Assembly (NCBI GenBank): GCA_013415865.1
Contig: CP058896.1
Span: 1,035,957 to 1,099,956 of the forward strand
Source of the DNA: Methanomassiliicoccales archaeon
GTDB taxonomy: Archaea > Thermoplasmatota > Thermoplasmata > Methanomassiliicoccales > UBA472
Direction of reading: 5' to 3'
DNA length: 64,000 bases
Both the position numbers and the translations under genes were made by a program. The notes below the pieces were generated by a model, which saw nothing but the letters and a program-made list of their open reading frames with translations, did no database searches and was not told the origin of the DNA. Shown here one piece after another: positions 42,273-51,861 of the stretch. How positions within the stretch are numbered: the first letter of the stretch is position 1; each line of letters opens with the position of its first letter.

Positions 42273-43160
42273 ATGGTGTTCGCCTCACCTATGGGCATTC
42301 AGGTGCTGGTCGAGGAGACGGTCGTCAGGCTGATAAGGACGGCCGTGACCACGCTGCCGGAGGACGTCGTGGCGGCCCTGCATAGAGCGCTCGAGCACGA
42401 GACGGAGGAGGTGGCCAGGGTCCATCTCAGGACGGTAATCGAGAACGTGCGGCTTGCCGAGACCAAGGGCGTTCCGATGTGCCAGGACACTGGTGTACCG
42501 ATATTCTTCGTTAGCGGTCCCTGCTCCTCGGAGGTCGAGGAGGGCATGATCAAGGGGGTCGTGAGGGCGACAAGGGAGGTGCCCCTCAGGCCTAACGTGG
42601 TCCACCCTTTGAAAAGGCACGGCACCGGCTCGAACATCGGGGAAGGGATGCCCGTAATACATCATGAACCGCCCAGGGGAGATTTCATCGAGATCGCGTT
42701 CATGCCGAAGGGCGCGGGCTCGGAGAACATGAGCGTGATAAAGATGCTCGACCCGACCAAAGGCATCAGGGGCGTCAAAGAGACGGTCCTGGAGGCGGTG
42801 GTGGCAGCGGGCGGAAGGCCCTGTCCCCCTTCCATCGTGGGCGTGGGCGTCGGTGGTACCGCAGACTCGGCGATGCTGTTGGCCAAGAGAGCGCTGCTAA
42901 GGCCTTTGGGGAGAAGGAACAAGGATGATGACATCGCAGATCTGGAATCAGAGCTTGAGGATCTCATCAACATGACCGGCATAGGTCCGATGGGCCTTGG
43001 CGGCAGGACGACCGCGCTGGCCGTGGCCATTGAGAAGGCGGACTGCCACACGGCATCGCTGCCCGTCGCGGTCAACATACAATGCTGGGCCGCCAGGAGG
43101 GCGTTCGCGAGGATATATCCCGATGGCAAGGTCAGGTTCAGCACGGAGGGGTTCGAGTGA
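42273..43160 (+). CDS. Fumarate hydratase (class I), alpha subunit
   Basis: 295-residue N-terminal subunit of an iron-sulfur fumarase/tartrate-dehydratase type enzyme. The 4Fe-4S cysteines are in VPMCQDTGVP and in GRPCPPSIVGVGVGG, with a third in NIQCWAARR. Together with the beta subunit it hydrates fumarate to malate in the (partial) citric acid cycle. ATG 42273 is used; ATG 42291 would fit a leaderless start with the TATA-like AAATATC at about 42259. GTGA overlap with the beta gene. Confidence 0.9.
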   Translation: MVFASPMGIQVLVEETVVRLIRTAVTTLPEDVVAALHRALEHETEEVARVHLRTVIENVRLAETKGVPMCQDTGVPIFFVSGPCSSEVEEGMIKGVVRATREVPLRPNVVHPLKRHGTGSNIGEGMPVIHHEPPRGDFIEIAFMPKGAGSENMSVIKMLDPTKGIRGVKETVLEAVVAAGGRPCPPSIVGVGVGGTADSAMLLAKRALLRPLGRRNKDDDIADLESELEDLINMTGIGPMGLGGRTTALAVAIEKADCHTASLPVAVNIQCWAARRAFARIYPDGKVRFSTEGFE

Positions 43161-43741
43161 GGCTTGTTTCGCCTGTCAGGGAAGACGACATCCGCCAGCT
43201 GTCATTGGGGCAGGAGGTCCATATCAGCGGAAATGCCTTCACCGCTCGGGACGAGGCGCACCTGCGGGCGTTGGAGATGGCCAGGAGAGGTGAGGGATTG
43301 CCCTTTGACCTCGAGAGGGCGGTGATCTACCATTGCGGCCCGATAGTCGAGAGGGAAGGGGAAGGGTGGAAGGTCATCGCGGCCGGTCCCACCACCAGCT
43401 CCAGGATGAACGACCTGGAGCCGGAGCTCATCGAGAGGTTCCGTCCAGGGGCCATCATAGGCAAGGGCGGGATGTCCTCGGCGACGGCAGAGGCCTGCAG
43501 ACGATATTGCTGTGCATATCTGGTGTTCACAGGAGGGGCGGCCGTCATCGCAGCACAAGGCATAAAGAAGGTAAAGGGGGTCCATTGGCTCGACCTTGGC
43601 ATGCCCGAGGCGGTGTGGGAGCTGGAGATGGAAGATTTCGGGCCCCTCATCGTCGCCATCGATGCCCAGGGCCGCTCGTTGTACGAGAGCATAGGAAAGA
43701 AGGTGGCACAGAATCTCGACGCGCTCAGGAGGAAGGTCTAA
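43157..43741 (+). CDS. Fumarate hydratase (class I), beta subunit
   Basis: 194 residues from GTG 43157, overlapping the alpha stop (GTGA). The family blocks VHISGNAFTARDEAH, YHCGPI, AGPTTSSRMN and GKGGMSS, and the AVIAAQGIKKVKGVHWLDLGMPEA segment are present. It contributes the other half of the fumarase active site. Its end overlaps the convergent surface-protein gene by four bases. Confidence 0.9.
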   Translation: MRLVSPVREDDIRQLSLGQEVHISGNAFTARDEAHLRALEMARRGEGLPFDLERAVIYHCGPIVEREGEGWKVIAAGPTTSSRMNDLEPELIERFRPGAIIGKGGMSSATAEACRRYCCAYLVFTGGAAVIAAQGIKKVKGVHWLDLGMPEAVWELEMEDFGPLIVAIDAQGRSLYESIGKKVAQNLDALRRKV

Positions 43742-44769
43742 TCCCCCTCGTCCTTTTCCTTTCGTTCTATCTGGGCCAGAAGTTCCGGCTTCTTTTGCCC
43801 CCTGACATTCACTAGTACGCCGAGGAGCACGATCACCAGCCCCACGATGAACCCGATGATCATCAACGAGTGGGCCAGGTCATAACCGAAGAGCACCGTC
43901 ACCCCTTCGGCCTGTTCCCGGACCAACGTTATATCCACCATTTTTTCCTCGTAAGGGCCGAAGTCGAAGCTCTTCGTCACCGTCTCATAGCCCTCCTTCT
44001 CGAACGTCATGGTATACGTCCCAGCGGAAAGCTTTCCTATCGAATAATTGCCATCTGGGCCTGTGTCAGTGAACGTGTTCAGAGAACCATCGGAGGCCTT
44101 GAGGGTGACCCTTACATCGCCTATCGGGCGCCCGTTCTCAGCGGTCACGACGCCGAACACCCTCGCCGGTTGCGCCTCGAGGGTCATGTCGATCTCCAGC
44201 ACCTTCCCTCTTTCGACCTCCACAGGGAGAGGATAGCTGAACCTGTTGTATCCCCGCTTCTCAGCATAAAGCACATAGATGCCAGGCTGTATGCCGTTTA
44301 TCTCGTATCTCCCGAAGAGCTGTGTGGAGGTCGTGGTGTAGTTACGCTCCTCGTTTGATAACCTGACGATGACATTGTACACCGGCCCATCGTTGTCCGT
44401 TATGAACCCCACTATCTTTCCAAGCACCTCGGTCATGGTGAAATCATAGGGTCCCGTTGATATAGCGCCCAGGTTCACATAGGCGTATGAGGTGTTGGCG
44501 GTGTAGTTGACGAGCGTCGCCGTGATGTTGTATGTCCCTAAGGGCACCTCGAGCTCATAGCCACCGGTCTCATTGGTCAGTGATGAAAATATGGCCCCGC
44601 TGGTGGTGTTTATTGCCTTCACGGTGACCCCCTGCAGAGGAGCACCGCCAGGGTCACGGACCGTGCCTGACACCGATACCAGCTCCACAGGCTCCGCTGC
44701 CTGCACATATGGAAACGGGAAGCAGAACAACATGAGGGCCGCAGCGAACAGGGCCAGAGCTCGTCTCAT
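43738..44769 (-). CDS. Surface protein with carboxypeptidase-regulatory-like repeats
   Basis: 343 residues. A Sec signal peptide (MRRALALFAAALMLFCFPFPYVQA) is followed by three beta-sandwich repeats of the CarboxypepD_reg type (starting near VSVSGTVRDPGGAPLQG, GKIVGFITDNDGPVYN and ARVFGVVTAENGRPIG), each with a GxYxI pattern. One C-terminal membrane span (about 300-322) and a short charged tail follow. Numerous NxT/S sequons suggest N-glycosylation. It is probably an anchored, extracellular adhesion or structural protein. Confidence 0.82.
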   Translation of the reverse strand: MRRALALFAAALMLFCFPFPYVQAAEPVELVSVSGTVRDPGGAPLQGVTVKAINTTSGAIFSSLTNETGGYELEVPLGTYNITATLVNYTANTSYAYVNLGAISTGPYDFTMTEVLGKIVGFITDNDGPVYNVIVRLSNEERNYTTTSTQLFGRYEINGIQPGIYVLYAEKRGYNRFSYPLPVEVERGKVLEIDMTLEAQPARVFGVVTAENGRPIGDVRVTLKASDGSLNTFTDTGPDGNYSIGKLSAGTYTMTFEKEGYETVTKSFDFGPYEEKMVDITLVREQAEGVTVLFGYDLAHSLMIIGFIVGLVIVLLGVLVNVRGQKKPELLAQIERKEKDEGD

Positions 44770-44795
44770 CCAATAAGGGATGAACGCTCACAGGT

Positions 44796-45728
44796 TTAAA
44801 TGTTGGCCGTGCTCTCTCGGCCCGATTTCTTCTTTCTTTGTCTAGGCCTCTCCGGCAACGTGACCGAGAGCGCTCCATGCTCGCCCATCACCATCGCCAC
44901 CAGCATGACCTTGAAGGCGGTCAATGCGGAGATGACCTGCACCATATTTGTCGCGACCTTCTTCAGGGCCGTGGGACCGAGATGCACACCATTCCCTGAG
45001 CTAAGATATGGCCATAGGAACACTCCCTTTTCATCGAGCATATACCTCCTACCCAGGACCGCCTGGAGCAGCTCGTCCGTGCTGACCCCATTCACAGGCC
45101 CTAGGGCAAGGATATTGGCCAGATGTGACATTCCTTTGGTCTCCTCCTCATCCAGCATATCGGGGGCGCCCTCGGCGAGCAGATTGTTCAAGAGCGCCAT
45201 GGGGACGATCATCGAGCCACCGCCCCTGTCAGCGAGCTCCACATCATGAGGTCCCACCGCCCTTCCATCGGCAACAAGCATCGCCCATACGAGCCTCATG
45301 AGGTTGGGCCTCACCACCGATAGCAGGTCCATCCCGACCCTCTCGATGATGAGGGGCGTGGCATCATCCCCTGAGACCATCGGGCGATATCCTTGAAGCG
45401 CTAGAGCAGGAGATTCCCAGAAGGTCGTCTCATTCATCCTCCACCCCTCTTCCAAGAGCCATACGGTCTCGTCCATCATGGGGCCGTCCATGTTGTCCGC
45501 CATGTGATGGATGATATGTGCAAAGGCCACAATGGACATCTCCACCCCACGGTCCCGAGCGCAGCCCGCCTCCCTGAGGCAGTCGGTATACACCTTGAGA
45601 CCGAGAGCCGCCATCTTCTCAAGGTCCTCCACATCCTTCAGAGCATCCTCCCACACCCCGGTCTCGATAGATATCGACCTGTCCCTGGTCCTGAACCACT
45701 TCAAGCCCTCACCGTGTGGAATACGCAC
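44796..45728 (-). CDS. Hypothetical protein, 310 residues
   Basis: Largely helical protein with no family I recognise. It starts MRIPHGEGLKWFRTRD and has a His/Met-rich segment FAHIIHHMADNMDGPMM near residue 70. A hydrophobic helix near the C-terminus (about 267-287, ALTAFKVMLVAMVMG) could be membrane-associated. It ends in a basic RPRQRKKKSGRE tail. Composition matches neighbours. It is divergent from the Lhr helicase gene across a 120-base gap. Confidence 0.7.
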   Translation of the reverse strand: MRIPHGEGLKWFRTRDRSISIETGVWEDALKDVEDLEKMAALGLKVYTDCLREAGCARDRGVEMSIVAFAHIIHHMADNMDGPMMDETVWLLEEGWRMNETTFWESPALALQGYRPMVSGDDATPLIIERVGMDLLSVVRPNLMRLVWAMLVADGRAVGPHDVELADRGGGSMIVPMALLNNLLAEGAPDMLDEEETKGMSHLANILALGPVNGVSTDELLQAVLGRRYMLDEKGVFLWPYLSSGNGVHLGPTALKKVATNMVQVISALTAFKVMLVAMVMGEHGALSVTLPERPRQRKKKSGRESTANI

Positions 45729-45848
45729 CCCCTTGGTTCATAAAGGCAGCGCCCCCCATCGCATGTTTCGCCATTTTTCGGGAAACCTTCGGCAAAATAA
45801 TAATATCTGCACAGTGGATAGAAATCGCTTTTACGAGGTTCGCATAAC

Positions 45849-48800
45849 ATGTTGGAGAAGGTGACGAAGAGGGCCACGAAGGCAGAGGTCATGCAGATGA
45901 TGGACCCCCTCATCGCCGAGTGGTTCGAATCGAAGTTCGACGACCTGACAGAACCGCAGTCCTACGCTGTACCGGTGATACATGAGAGGAAGAACATCCT
46001 GGTCTCCTCCCCGACCGGGTCCGGAAAGACCCTGACGGCCTTTCTCTCGATAATCAATGAGCTATTCAAGCGATCTAAGGAGGGAAAGCTTGAGGACAGG
46101 ATATACGCGGTCTATATCTCACCTTTGAAGGCGCTCGCGAACGACATCAACAAGAACCTCGAAGAGCCGCTCCGCGAGATGCACGAGCTCGCGAAGGTCA
46201 AGGGCTATGACTGGCCCAAGGTCCGGGTGGGCGTGCGCTCCGGCGACACGTCCCAGGCCGAGAGGCAGAGGCAACTAAGGTCCCCCCCTCATATCTTCAT
46301 CACCACGCCCGAATCATTGGCGATGGTCCTTGCCGCCCCGAAGTTCAGGGAGAAGTTCTCCCAGGTGGAATACCTCATCATCGACGAGATCCACGAGATA
46401 TGCGACGCGAAGAGGGGCGCCCACCTCTCATTGACGCTCGAAAGGCTCCAGGAGCTCAGCCAGAGACCTATCACCAGGATAGGTCTGTCGGCAACTTTGG
46501 CCCCTATAGAATCAATAGCGTCCTTCCTTGTCGGTTACGAGAATGGTGAGATGAGGGACGTCAAGGTCCTTGAGGTCAAAACGAAGAGGAACCTGGACCT
46601 GAAGGTGATATGCCCTACGGACGACATAACCACCCTGCCTTACGAGATCGTCAACTCAAAGATGTACGACCAGCTCAAGGAGATGATAGAGCAGCATAGG
46701 ACAACGCTCGTCTTCACCAACACGAGGACCGGCACGGAGAGCGTCGTCTATAAGCTCAAAGAAAGGGGGATAGAGAGCATAGAGGCCCATCACGGGTCCC
46801 TATCGAAGGAGACGAGGCTCGATGTCGAAGAAAGGCTCAAGACCGGCCAGCTCAGGTGCGTGGTCTCCTCGACCTCATTGGAGCTCGGCATCGACATAGG
46901 CTCGGTGGACCTTGTCGTCCAGATAGGCTCACCAAAGAGCGTGGCGAAGGGCCTTCAGCGCATAGGGCGCAGCGGGCACTCCCATGTCAAGACGCCCAAA
47001 GGAAGAATGATGGTGTTCGACCTTGACGACCTGGTGGAATGCGCCGTGCTCTGCCGCGCCGCTCATCAAAGGAACATCGACAGGGTCACCATACCTGAGA
47101 ACTGCCTCGATGTCCTGGCGCAGAGCATCGTTGGAATGTCCATCGAGAAGAGGTGGGACGTCGACGAGGCCTTCGACCTGGTCCGCCGCTCTCATTGTTT
47201 CCGCCGCCTTGAACGCGAGACGTTCCTCCAGGTGCTCAGATATCTGGGCTCAAAGGACTCGTATGAGGGGGTGTACTCGAAGATATGGTTCGACGAAGAG
47301 GCGGGGGTCTTCGGCAGGAAGAAGGGCGCCAGGATGATCTATTTCCTCAACCTGGGCACGATTCCGGAGGAGGCGAACTACAAGGTCTTCACCGAAAAAG
47401 GGGCAATGGTGGGGGACCTGTCAGAGAAGTTCGTAGAGCGCCTTGCCACAAGGGATGTCTTCGTTCTCGGGGGCAAGTCTTACGAGTTCATCAGGGCGAA
47501 GGGGATGAAGGCTTTCGTCCGGAACGCCCAGGGACGGAAGCCGACCGTCCCCACCTGGACGGGGGAGATGCTCCCCAGGAGCTTCGACCTATCGATGGAG
47601 GTGGCGAAGTTCAGAGGGGAGATGGCCTCCCGCTTGGACAGAGATGAAAAGGAGAACATAGAGTGGCTTATCAAGGACTTCGACATCGATGAGGGCTCCG
47701 CCCGTTCCATAATCAGCTATGTCAAGGAGCAGAGGGACACGGCGAAGGTACCGGACGACAGGACGTTCATCATCGAGGGCTACCTGGACAATTCTGGGAA
47801 CAGCAACGTCATCTTCCATTTTCCGTTCGGGAGGCGCGTCAACGACGCTCTCTCACGTGCGTACGCGTTCCAGGTCACCGCGAGGCTGGGATGCAATGTC
47901 TCCGTCTCAGTGGTGGACGACGCCTTCATGCTGACCATCCCCAGAAAGGTGGACCTGTCGATGTTCGACGGCCTTGTCCGCTCCGCTGACCTTGAGGACA
48001 TCCTCAGGAGGGCGGTCAAGGACTCGGAGCTATTCAAGCAACGTTTCAGGCACACCGCTGCCAGGAGCTTCATGATCCTGCGAAATTACAAGGGGAGGGA
48101 GGTGTCCGTGAACAGGCAGCAGGTGAGGTCCACGTTCCTTTTGGACAGGCTCGGAGAGGCGAAGGACGCCCCGGTCATCGAGGAGACCTATCGCGAGGTG
48201 CTCGAGGACGTGATGGACATACAGAACGCCGCATTCGTGCTCAAGCAGCTGGAGACAGGAAAGGCAAGGCTGGACCACATCGAGTTCTCACAGACGCCGT
48301 CCCCCTTCGCCCACAACGTCGTCCTCGCAGGCATCAGCGACATAGTACTGATGGAGGACCGCTCCTCCCTGCTGAGGGAGCTGCACCGCCGCGTGCTCTC
48401 CAAGGTCCTTGGCGTCGATGTCCGGGCGTTCGAGTTCGATGCCGACAAGGTCAATGCATATTTCAGAGGGAAGATCGGAAGGGTGGACAGCAAGGAGGCG
48501 CTGCTCGACCTCCTCAGGAGGGCAGGCCCCATGCACATATTCAAGGAGAAGGGAAGGAACGTATATCCCTATTCCAACGTCCCAAGGGAGAAGGTGGACG
48601 CCTGGGCGTCCGAGCTCCTAAGGGAAGGGAAGATAAGTTCGATCGTGATCGACGACGTGCAGTTCATTGCCACGGAGCAACTGCCCGAATACGCGTCCGC
48701 GCTGTCAAAGGAGAAGAGGCCCGATGAGCTTGAGATGAGGTTGCTCCAGGCCTTGACCGAGGAGCGCACGGTGCAGGAGCTTGAACAGCTCGCGGGAGTG

Positions 48801-51239
48801 GAGAACGCAAAGGTCCTGAGGGCGCTCAGGAACCTGGAGACGTCGTTCCTCGTCCGGCGCTCGTCATTTATGGACGGGAAATACCGCTTCTCCGTGCAGG
48901 CGCCGATAGAGAGGAGGGACAGGCAGGCCTCCTTGGACAAGGTCATGGCAAGGTTGCTGGGCATATCAGGCCCCCTAACGGTCGAAGAGGCCGCGTTCAC
49001 ACTGGGCATATCGGAAGATGAGGCGAAGCAGAGCCTGACGGCCCTGGTGGAGGAAGGGATAGCCACCGAGGGGAGGTTCGTAGTCTCTGAGCATATGCAG
49101 TATATGCTGAAGATAGACCACCTCCGCCTGAGCTCAGAGGGAAGGGAGGTCTATGACAGCAGGACCGTCGCCTCGTACAGAAGGACCAAGCTCAACGGCC
49201 CCTTCACGTCCATAGAGGACTGCGTAAGGTTCCTTGGCAATGTCGGAATGCTCATCGATGTGGACAGGAGGGTCCCGGGCTTCAGGCTCGATGACTGGGT
49301 CCGCCTGCGAAAGGAGGGAAAGCTCCTGCTGGGGCGCTTCTTCCGCGGAAGGGTCCGCTATATATTGGAAGAGGATGCCGCTGACCACGTGGCCGCCTTC
49401 AGGCAAGGAACGCTCGGATTCCTTGACGAGCAGATACTGGAGCTTTTGCGCCAGAACGATGGCCTGAGCATGCGCCAGGTGGTCGCCATGACAGGTCTGC
49501 CCAAGGAGGAGGTCAAAGAGAGCATCGACCGCCTGGACCGCGGCATGTACATCGTGAGAAGGTATGAGGATGGAGAGGACTGGTCAAGGGAGAACTTCTA
49601 CATCCCCTACGTCCCTGGTAAGGCCTCCGAGGACCCGAAGCGCAGGATAGTCGAAAGGTTCGTGAGGGCCTACGGCCCCATCCCGGTCTTCACCATCAAA
49701 ATGGTGACCGACTTCTCATATGATGAGGTGGAAAAGATGGTCGCCTCGCTCCCCCTCACAAGGGTCTATGTGGGGGACCAGCGGACAGAGATGGTCCTTT
49801 TTGAGGACGAGAAGGAGGCCCTTGACGGTCATGTTCCAAAGGACGAAGGAATGACCATCGTCTCGCTCTATGACCCCGAGGTGCAACCGATGTGGGCCGA
49901 GATCTCCTCACGTTTCGGGGACGGGTGGATATTCCCCATCCTTCACAATGGCCGCCTGGTCGGAGCGACGGAGAAATGGGAGATGAGCGGGTGCGTCGAG
50001 CTACGGTCCTTGGACCTGGACGACCCTTCCTTGCTGCCTCAAGCATTGGATGCCGTCGACCGCCTCATGGAGTTCTACAGGGGCCTTGGCTTTGACGTGG
50101 TGAGGATAAAGGAGGTGCTGGACCGTCCCGTATCGGACCTTGACGAAGAGGTCAGGGGCATCTTGGAGGAACACGGGTTCATCCGTCTCGAGGGGATGTA
50201 CGTCAAAGGGAGGGTCCTTCCGGTCCAGTATGATGACCAGAGGCTCATGGCCTACGTGCTGAGGAAACAGCGCATCGATCCCGAGGACCACTTCCACGAC
50301 CCCCTGGCAGGGATACGTTTCACAGGGGGGTTCCGGTCGGATGTCCATGCCTGGCAGAGATGCAATGAGAGATGGCCGCTCAAGAAGCTCTATGAACAGG
50401 GGACGCTGGTCAAGGTGTTCGGTGTCCCGGACTATGTCACCTACACGACGATGGAGCATGCCAAGCTGTTCCGTAAGGCGAAGGGGGCACCGCTCGACGA
50501 AAAGGATGTGAGGACCGTACTGAGGGTGTTGGAGAGGGAAGGACCGATATCCAGAAGGACCCTTTATGACCTATCGCCGCTAGGGCAGAGAACGACCTAT
50601 GAGGCCTTGAAGAAGCTCTTCGACTCCACCGCTGTATATCAGGACCGCTCCGGCAAGATAAGGGTCGTGCCGGACATCGACATGAGCGTGGACGAGGCGA
50701 GGAAGAGGGTCGTGAAGCTCATGTTCCGCAACTATGGCACTTTCACGGCCGAGGAGCTCGCGAGGTTCATGAGGATAGGGATGGGGATGCGGCAGATCAG
50801 GGAGGTCCTCGCCGAGCTGGAGGACGAGGGCTTCCTTTCAAAGGGCTTCCTTTTGTCAGGGGACGATTCCTTGCATTGGATGCTTGCCGAGGACGTTGAC
50901 ATGCTGGCGAGGGCATCCTTCGAGCACAGGTTCGTCCTTGCCCCCGACGATTCGCTCATGCTCTACCTGATGCCAAGGATCAAGGCGAGGTTCGGCCTCA
51001 CCATGCCGTTCCATGTGATCTTCGACGGCACCGAGATGGTGGCCATCGTCCGCACCAACAGTCGGGGCAAGGAGATCGCCATCACCGAGTTCATCGGTCC
51101 TAGGGAGGCGAGGCGCATCATGAACGAGCACATCAGGAGGATGGGCCTCACCCTAAGGGAGTCTTTGGACGAAAGGGAGAGGGACTGGGAGATCCAGGAG
51201 TTCTATGAGAGGACCCATTTCGGGGACTTCACCGGTTGA
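45849..51239 (+). CDS. lhr: Lhr-type ATP-dependent helicase with very long C-terminal extension
   Basis: 1796 residues, about twice the usual archaeal Lhr core. The superfamily 2 motor is complete: Walker A SPTGSGKT (residues 54-61), DEIH in LIIDEIHEICD, motif III SATLAP, motif IV FTNTRT, and motifs V-VI SSTSLELGIDIG and QRIGRSGH. The Lhr-specific winged-helix and beta-barrel parts follow to about residue 850. The remainder shows several winged-helix-like repeats (for example around 1180-1240, 1540-1580 and 1620-1680). A segment near 1350-1450 (WIFPILHNGRLVGATEKWEMSG) resembles the HTH_42/YcaQ DNA-glycosylase group. It probably acts in DNA repair of replication-blocking lesions. Confidence 0.9.
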   Translation: MLEKVTKRATKAEVMQMMDPLIAEWFESKFDDLTEPQSYAVPVIHERKNILVSSPTGSGKTLTAFLSIINELFKRSKEGKLEDRIYAVYISPLKALANDINKNLEEPLREMHELAKVKGYDWPKVRVGVRSGDTSQAERQRQLRSPPHIFITTPESLAMVLAAPKFREKFSQVEYLIIDEIHEICDAKRGAHLSLTLERLQELSQRPITRIGLSATLAPIESIASFLVGYENGEMRDVKVLEVKTKRNLDLKVICPTDDITTLPYEIVNSKMYDQLKEMIEQHRTTLVFTNTRTGTESVVYKLKERGIESIEAHHGSLSKETRLDVEERLKTGQLRCVVSSTSLELGIDIGSVDLVVQIGSPKSVAKGLQRIGRSGHSHVKTPKGRMMVFDLDDLVECAVLCRAAHQRNIDRVTIPENCLDVLAQSIVGMSIEKRWDVDEAFDLVRRSHCFRRLERETFLQVLRYLGSKDSYEGVYSKIWFDEEAGVFGRKKGARMIYFLNLGTIPEEANYKVFTEKGAMVGDLSEKFVERLATRDVFVLGGKSYEFIRAKGMKAFVRNAQGRKPTVPTWTGEMLPRSFDLSMEVAKFRGEMASRLDRDEKENIEWLIKDFDIDEGSARSIISYVKEQRDTAKVPDDRTFIIEGYLDNSGNSNVIFHFPFGRRVNDALSRAYAFQVTARLGCNVSVSVVDDAFMLTIPRKVDLSMFDGLVRSADLEDILRRAVKDSELFKQRFRHTAARSFMILRNYKGREVSVNRQQVRSTFLLDRLGEAKDAPVIEETYREVLEDVMDIQNAAFVLKQLETGKARLDHIEFSQTPSPFAHNVVLAGISDIVLMEDRSSLLRELHRRVLSKVLGVDVRAFEFDADKVNAYFRGKIGRVDSKEALLDLLRRAGPMHIFKEKGRNVYPYSNVPREKVDAWASELLREGKISSIVIDDVQFIATEQLPEYASALSKEKRPDELEMRLLQALTEERTVQELEQLAGVENAKVLRALRNLETSFLVRRSSFMDGKYRFSVQAPIERRDRQASLDKVMARLLGISGPLTVEEAAFTLGISEDEAKQSLTALVEEGIATEGRFVVSEHMQYMLKIDHLRLSSEGREVYDSRTVASYRRTKLNGPFTSIEDCVRFLGNVGMLIDVDRRVPGFRLDDWVRLRKEGKLLLGRFFRGRVRYILEEDAADHVAAFRQGTLGFLDEQILELLRQNDGLSMRQVVAMTGLPKEEVKESIDRLDRGMYIVRRYEDGEDWSRENFYIPYVPGKASEDPKRRIVERFVRAYGPIPVFTIKMVTDFSYDEVEKMVASLPLTRVYVGDQRTEMVLFEDEKEALDGHVPKDEGMTIVSLYDPEVQPMWAEISSRFGDGWIFPILHNGRLVGATEKWEMSGCVELRSLDLDDPSLLPQALDAVDRLMEFYRGLGFDVVRIKEVLDRPVSDLDEEVRGILEEHGFIRLEGMYVKGRVLPVQYDDQRLMAYVLRKQRIDPEDHFHDPLAGIRFTGGFRSDVHAWQRCNERWPLKKLYEQGTLVKVFGVPDYVTYTTMEHAKLFRKAKGAPLDEKDVRTVLRVLEREGPISRRTLYDLSPLGQRTTYEALKKLFDSTAVYQDRSGKIRVVPDIDMSVDEARKRVVKLMFRNYGTFTAEELARFMRIGMGMRQIREVLAELEDEGFLSKGFLLSGDDSLHWMLAEDVDMLARASFEHRFVLAPDDSLMLYLMPRIKARFGLTMPFHVIFDGTEMVAIVRTNSRGKEIAITEFIGPREARRIMNEHIRRMGLTLRESLDERERDWEIQEFYERTHFGDFTG

Positions 51240-51861
51240 GCTTCGCCCTTTGTACGGCCGTCTTCATCTCTCTTGCAGCGGTCTCGATATCCTTCTGCCC
51301 CACGACCGCAGAGATGACGGCGACACCATCCGCGCCGGTGGCCATCACCGACCTGACATTGTTCTTGTCGATGCCGCCTATCGCGATGACCGGGACTCTC
51401 ACCGCCTTCCTTATCTCGGTAAGCATCTCCAGCCCCTTGCCGGCGCCCGCGTCGTCTTTGGAGGCAGTATCGAAGACCGGGCTCAGGGCGATGTAGTCCG
51501 CGCCATCCATTTCTGCCCTGACCGCATGGGCCACGCTTCCTACCGAGACCCCTATGATGAAATCCTCAGGGACGATCATCCTAGCCGCCTCCAATGGAAG
51601 GTCGTCCTGACCGAGATGGACGCCATCGGCCTTGGCTGCCAAGGCCACATCCACATGGTCGTTCACGATGAACGACGCTCCCAGGTCGGACAATACCTGC
51701 CTCATCTCGACCGCTGTAAGATAGAGCTCCCTCTTCGACATTGTCTTGTCCCTGAGCTGGACCACATCGGCCCCGCCCTTCGCCGCCATCTTGGCGATCT
51801 CCGCATGACCTAGGCCTCTTCCTATCTTTCTGTCCGTGACGACATAGAGGTCGTACTTCAT
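51229..51861 (-). CDS. thiE: Thiamine-phosphate synthase
   Basis: 210-residue TIM barrel that joins the hydroxymethylpyrimidine and thiazole phosphates. Typical blocks are DVVQLRDKTMSKREL, FIVNDHVDVALAAKADGVHLGQDDLP and GVSVGSVAHAVRAE, with the phosphate-binding VIAIGGIDKNNV. Its ATG overlaps the thiM stop (four bases). Its end overlaps the convergent lhr end by 11 bases. Confidence 0.95.
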   Translation of the reverse strand: MKYDLYVVTDRKIGRGLGHAEIAKMAAKGGADVVQLRDKTMSKRELYLTAVEMRQVLSDLGASFIVNDHVDVALAAKADGVHLGQDDLPLEAARMIVPEDFIIGVSVGSVAHAVRAEMDGADYIALSPVFDTASKDDAGAGKGLEMLTEIRKAVRVPVIAIGGIDKNNVRSVMATGADGVAVISAVVGQKDIETAAREMKTAVQRAKLNR

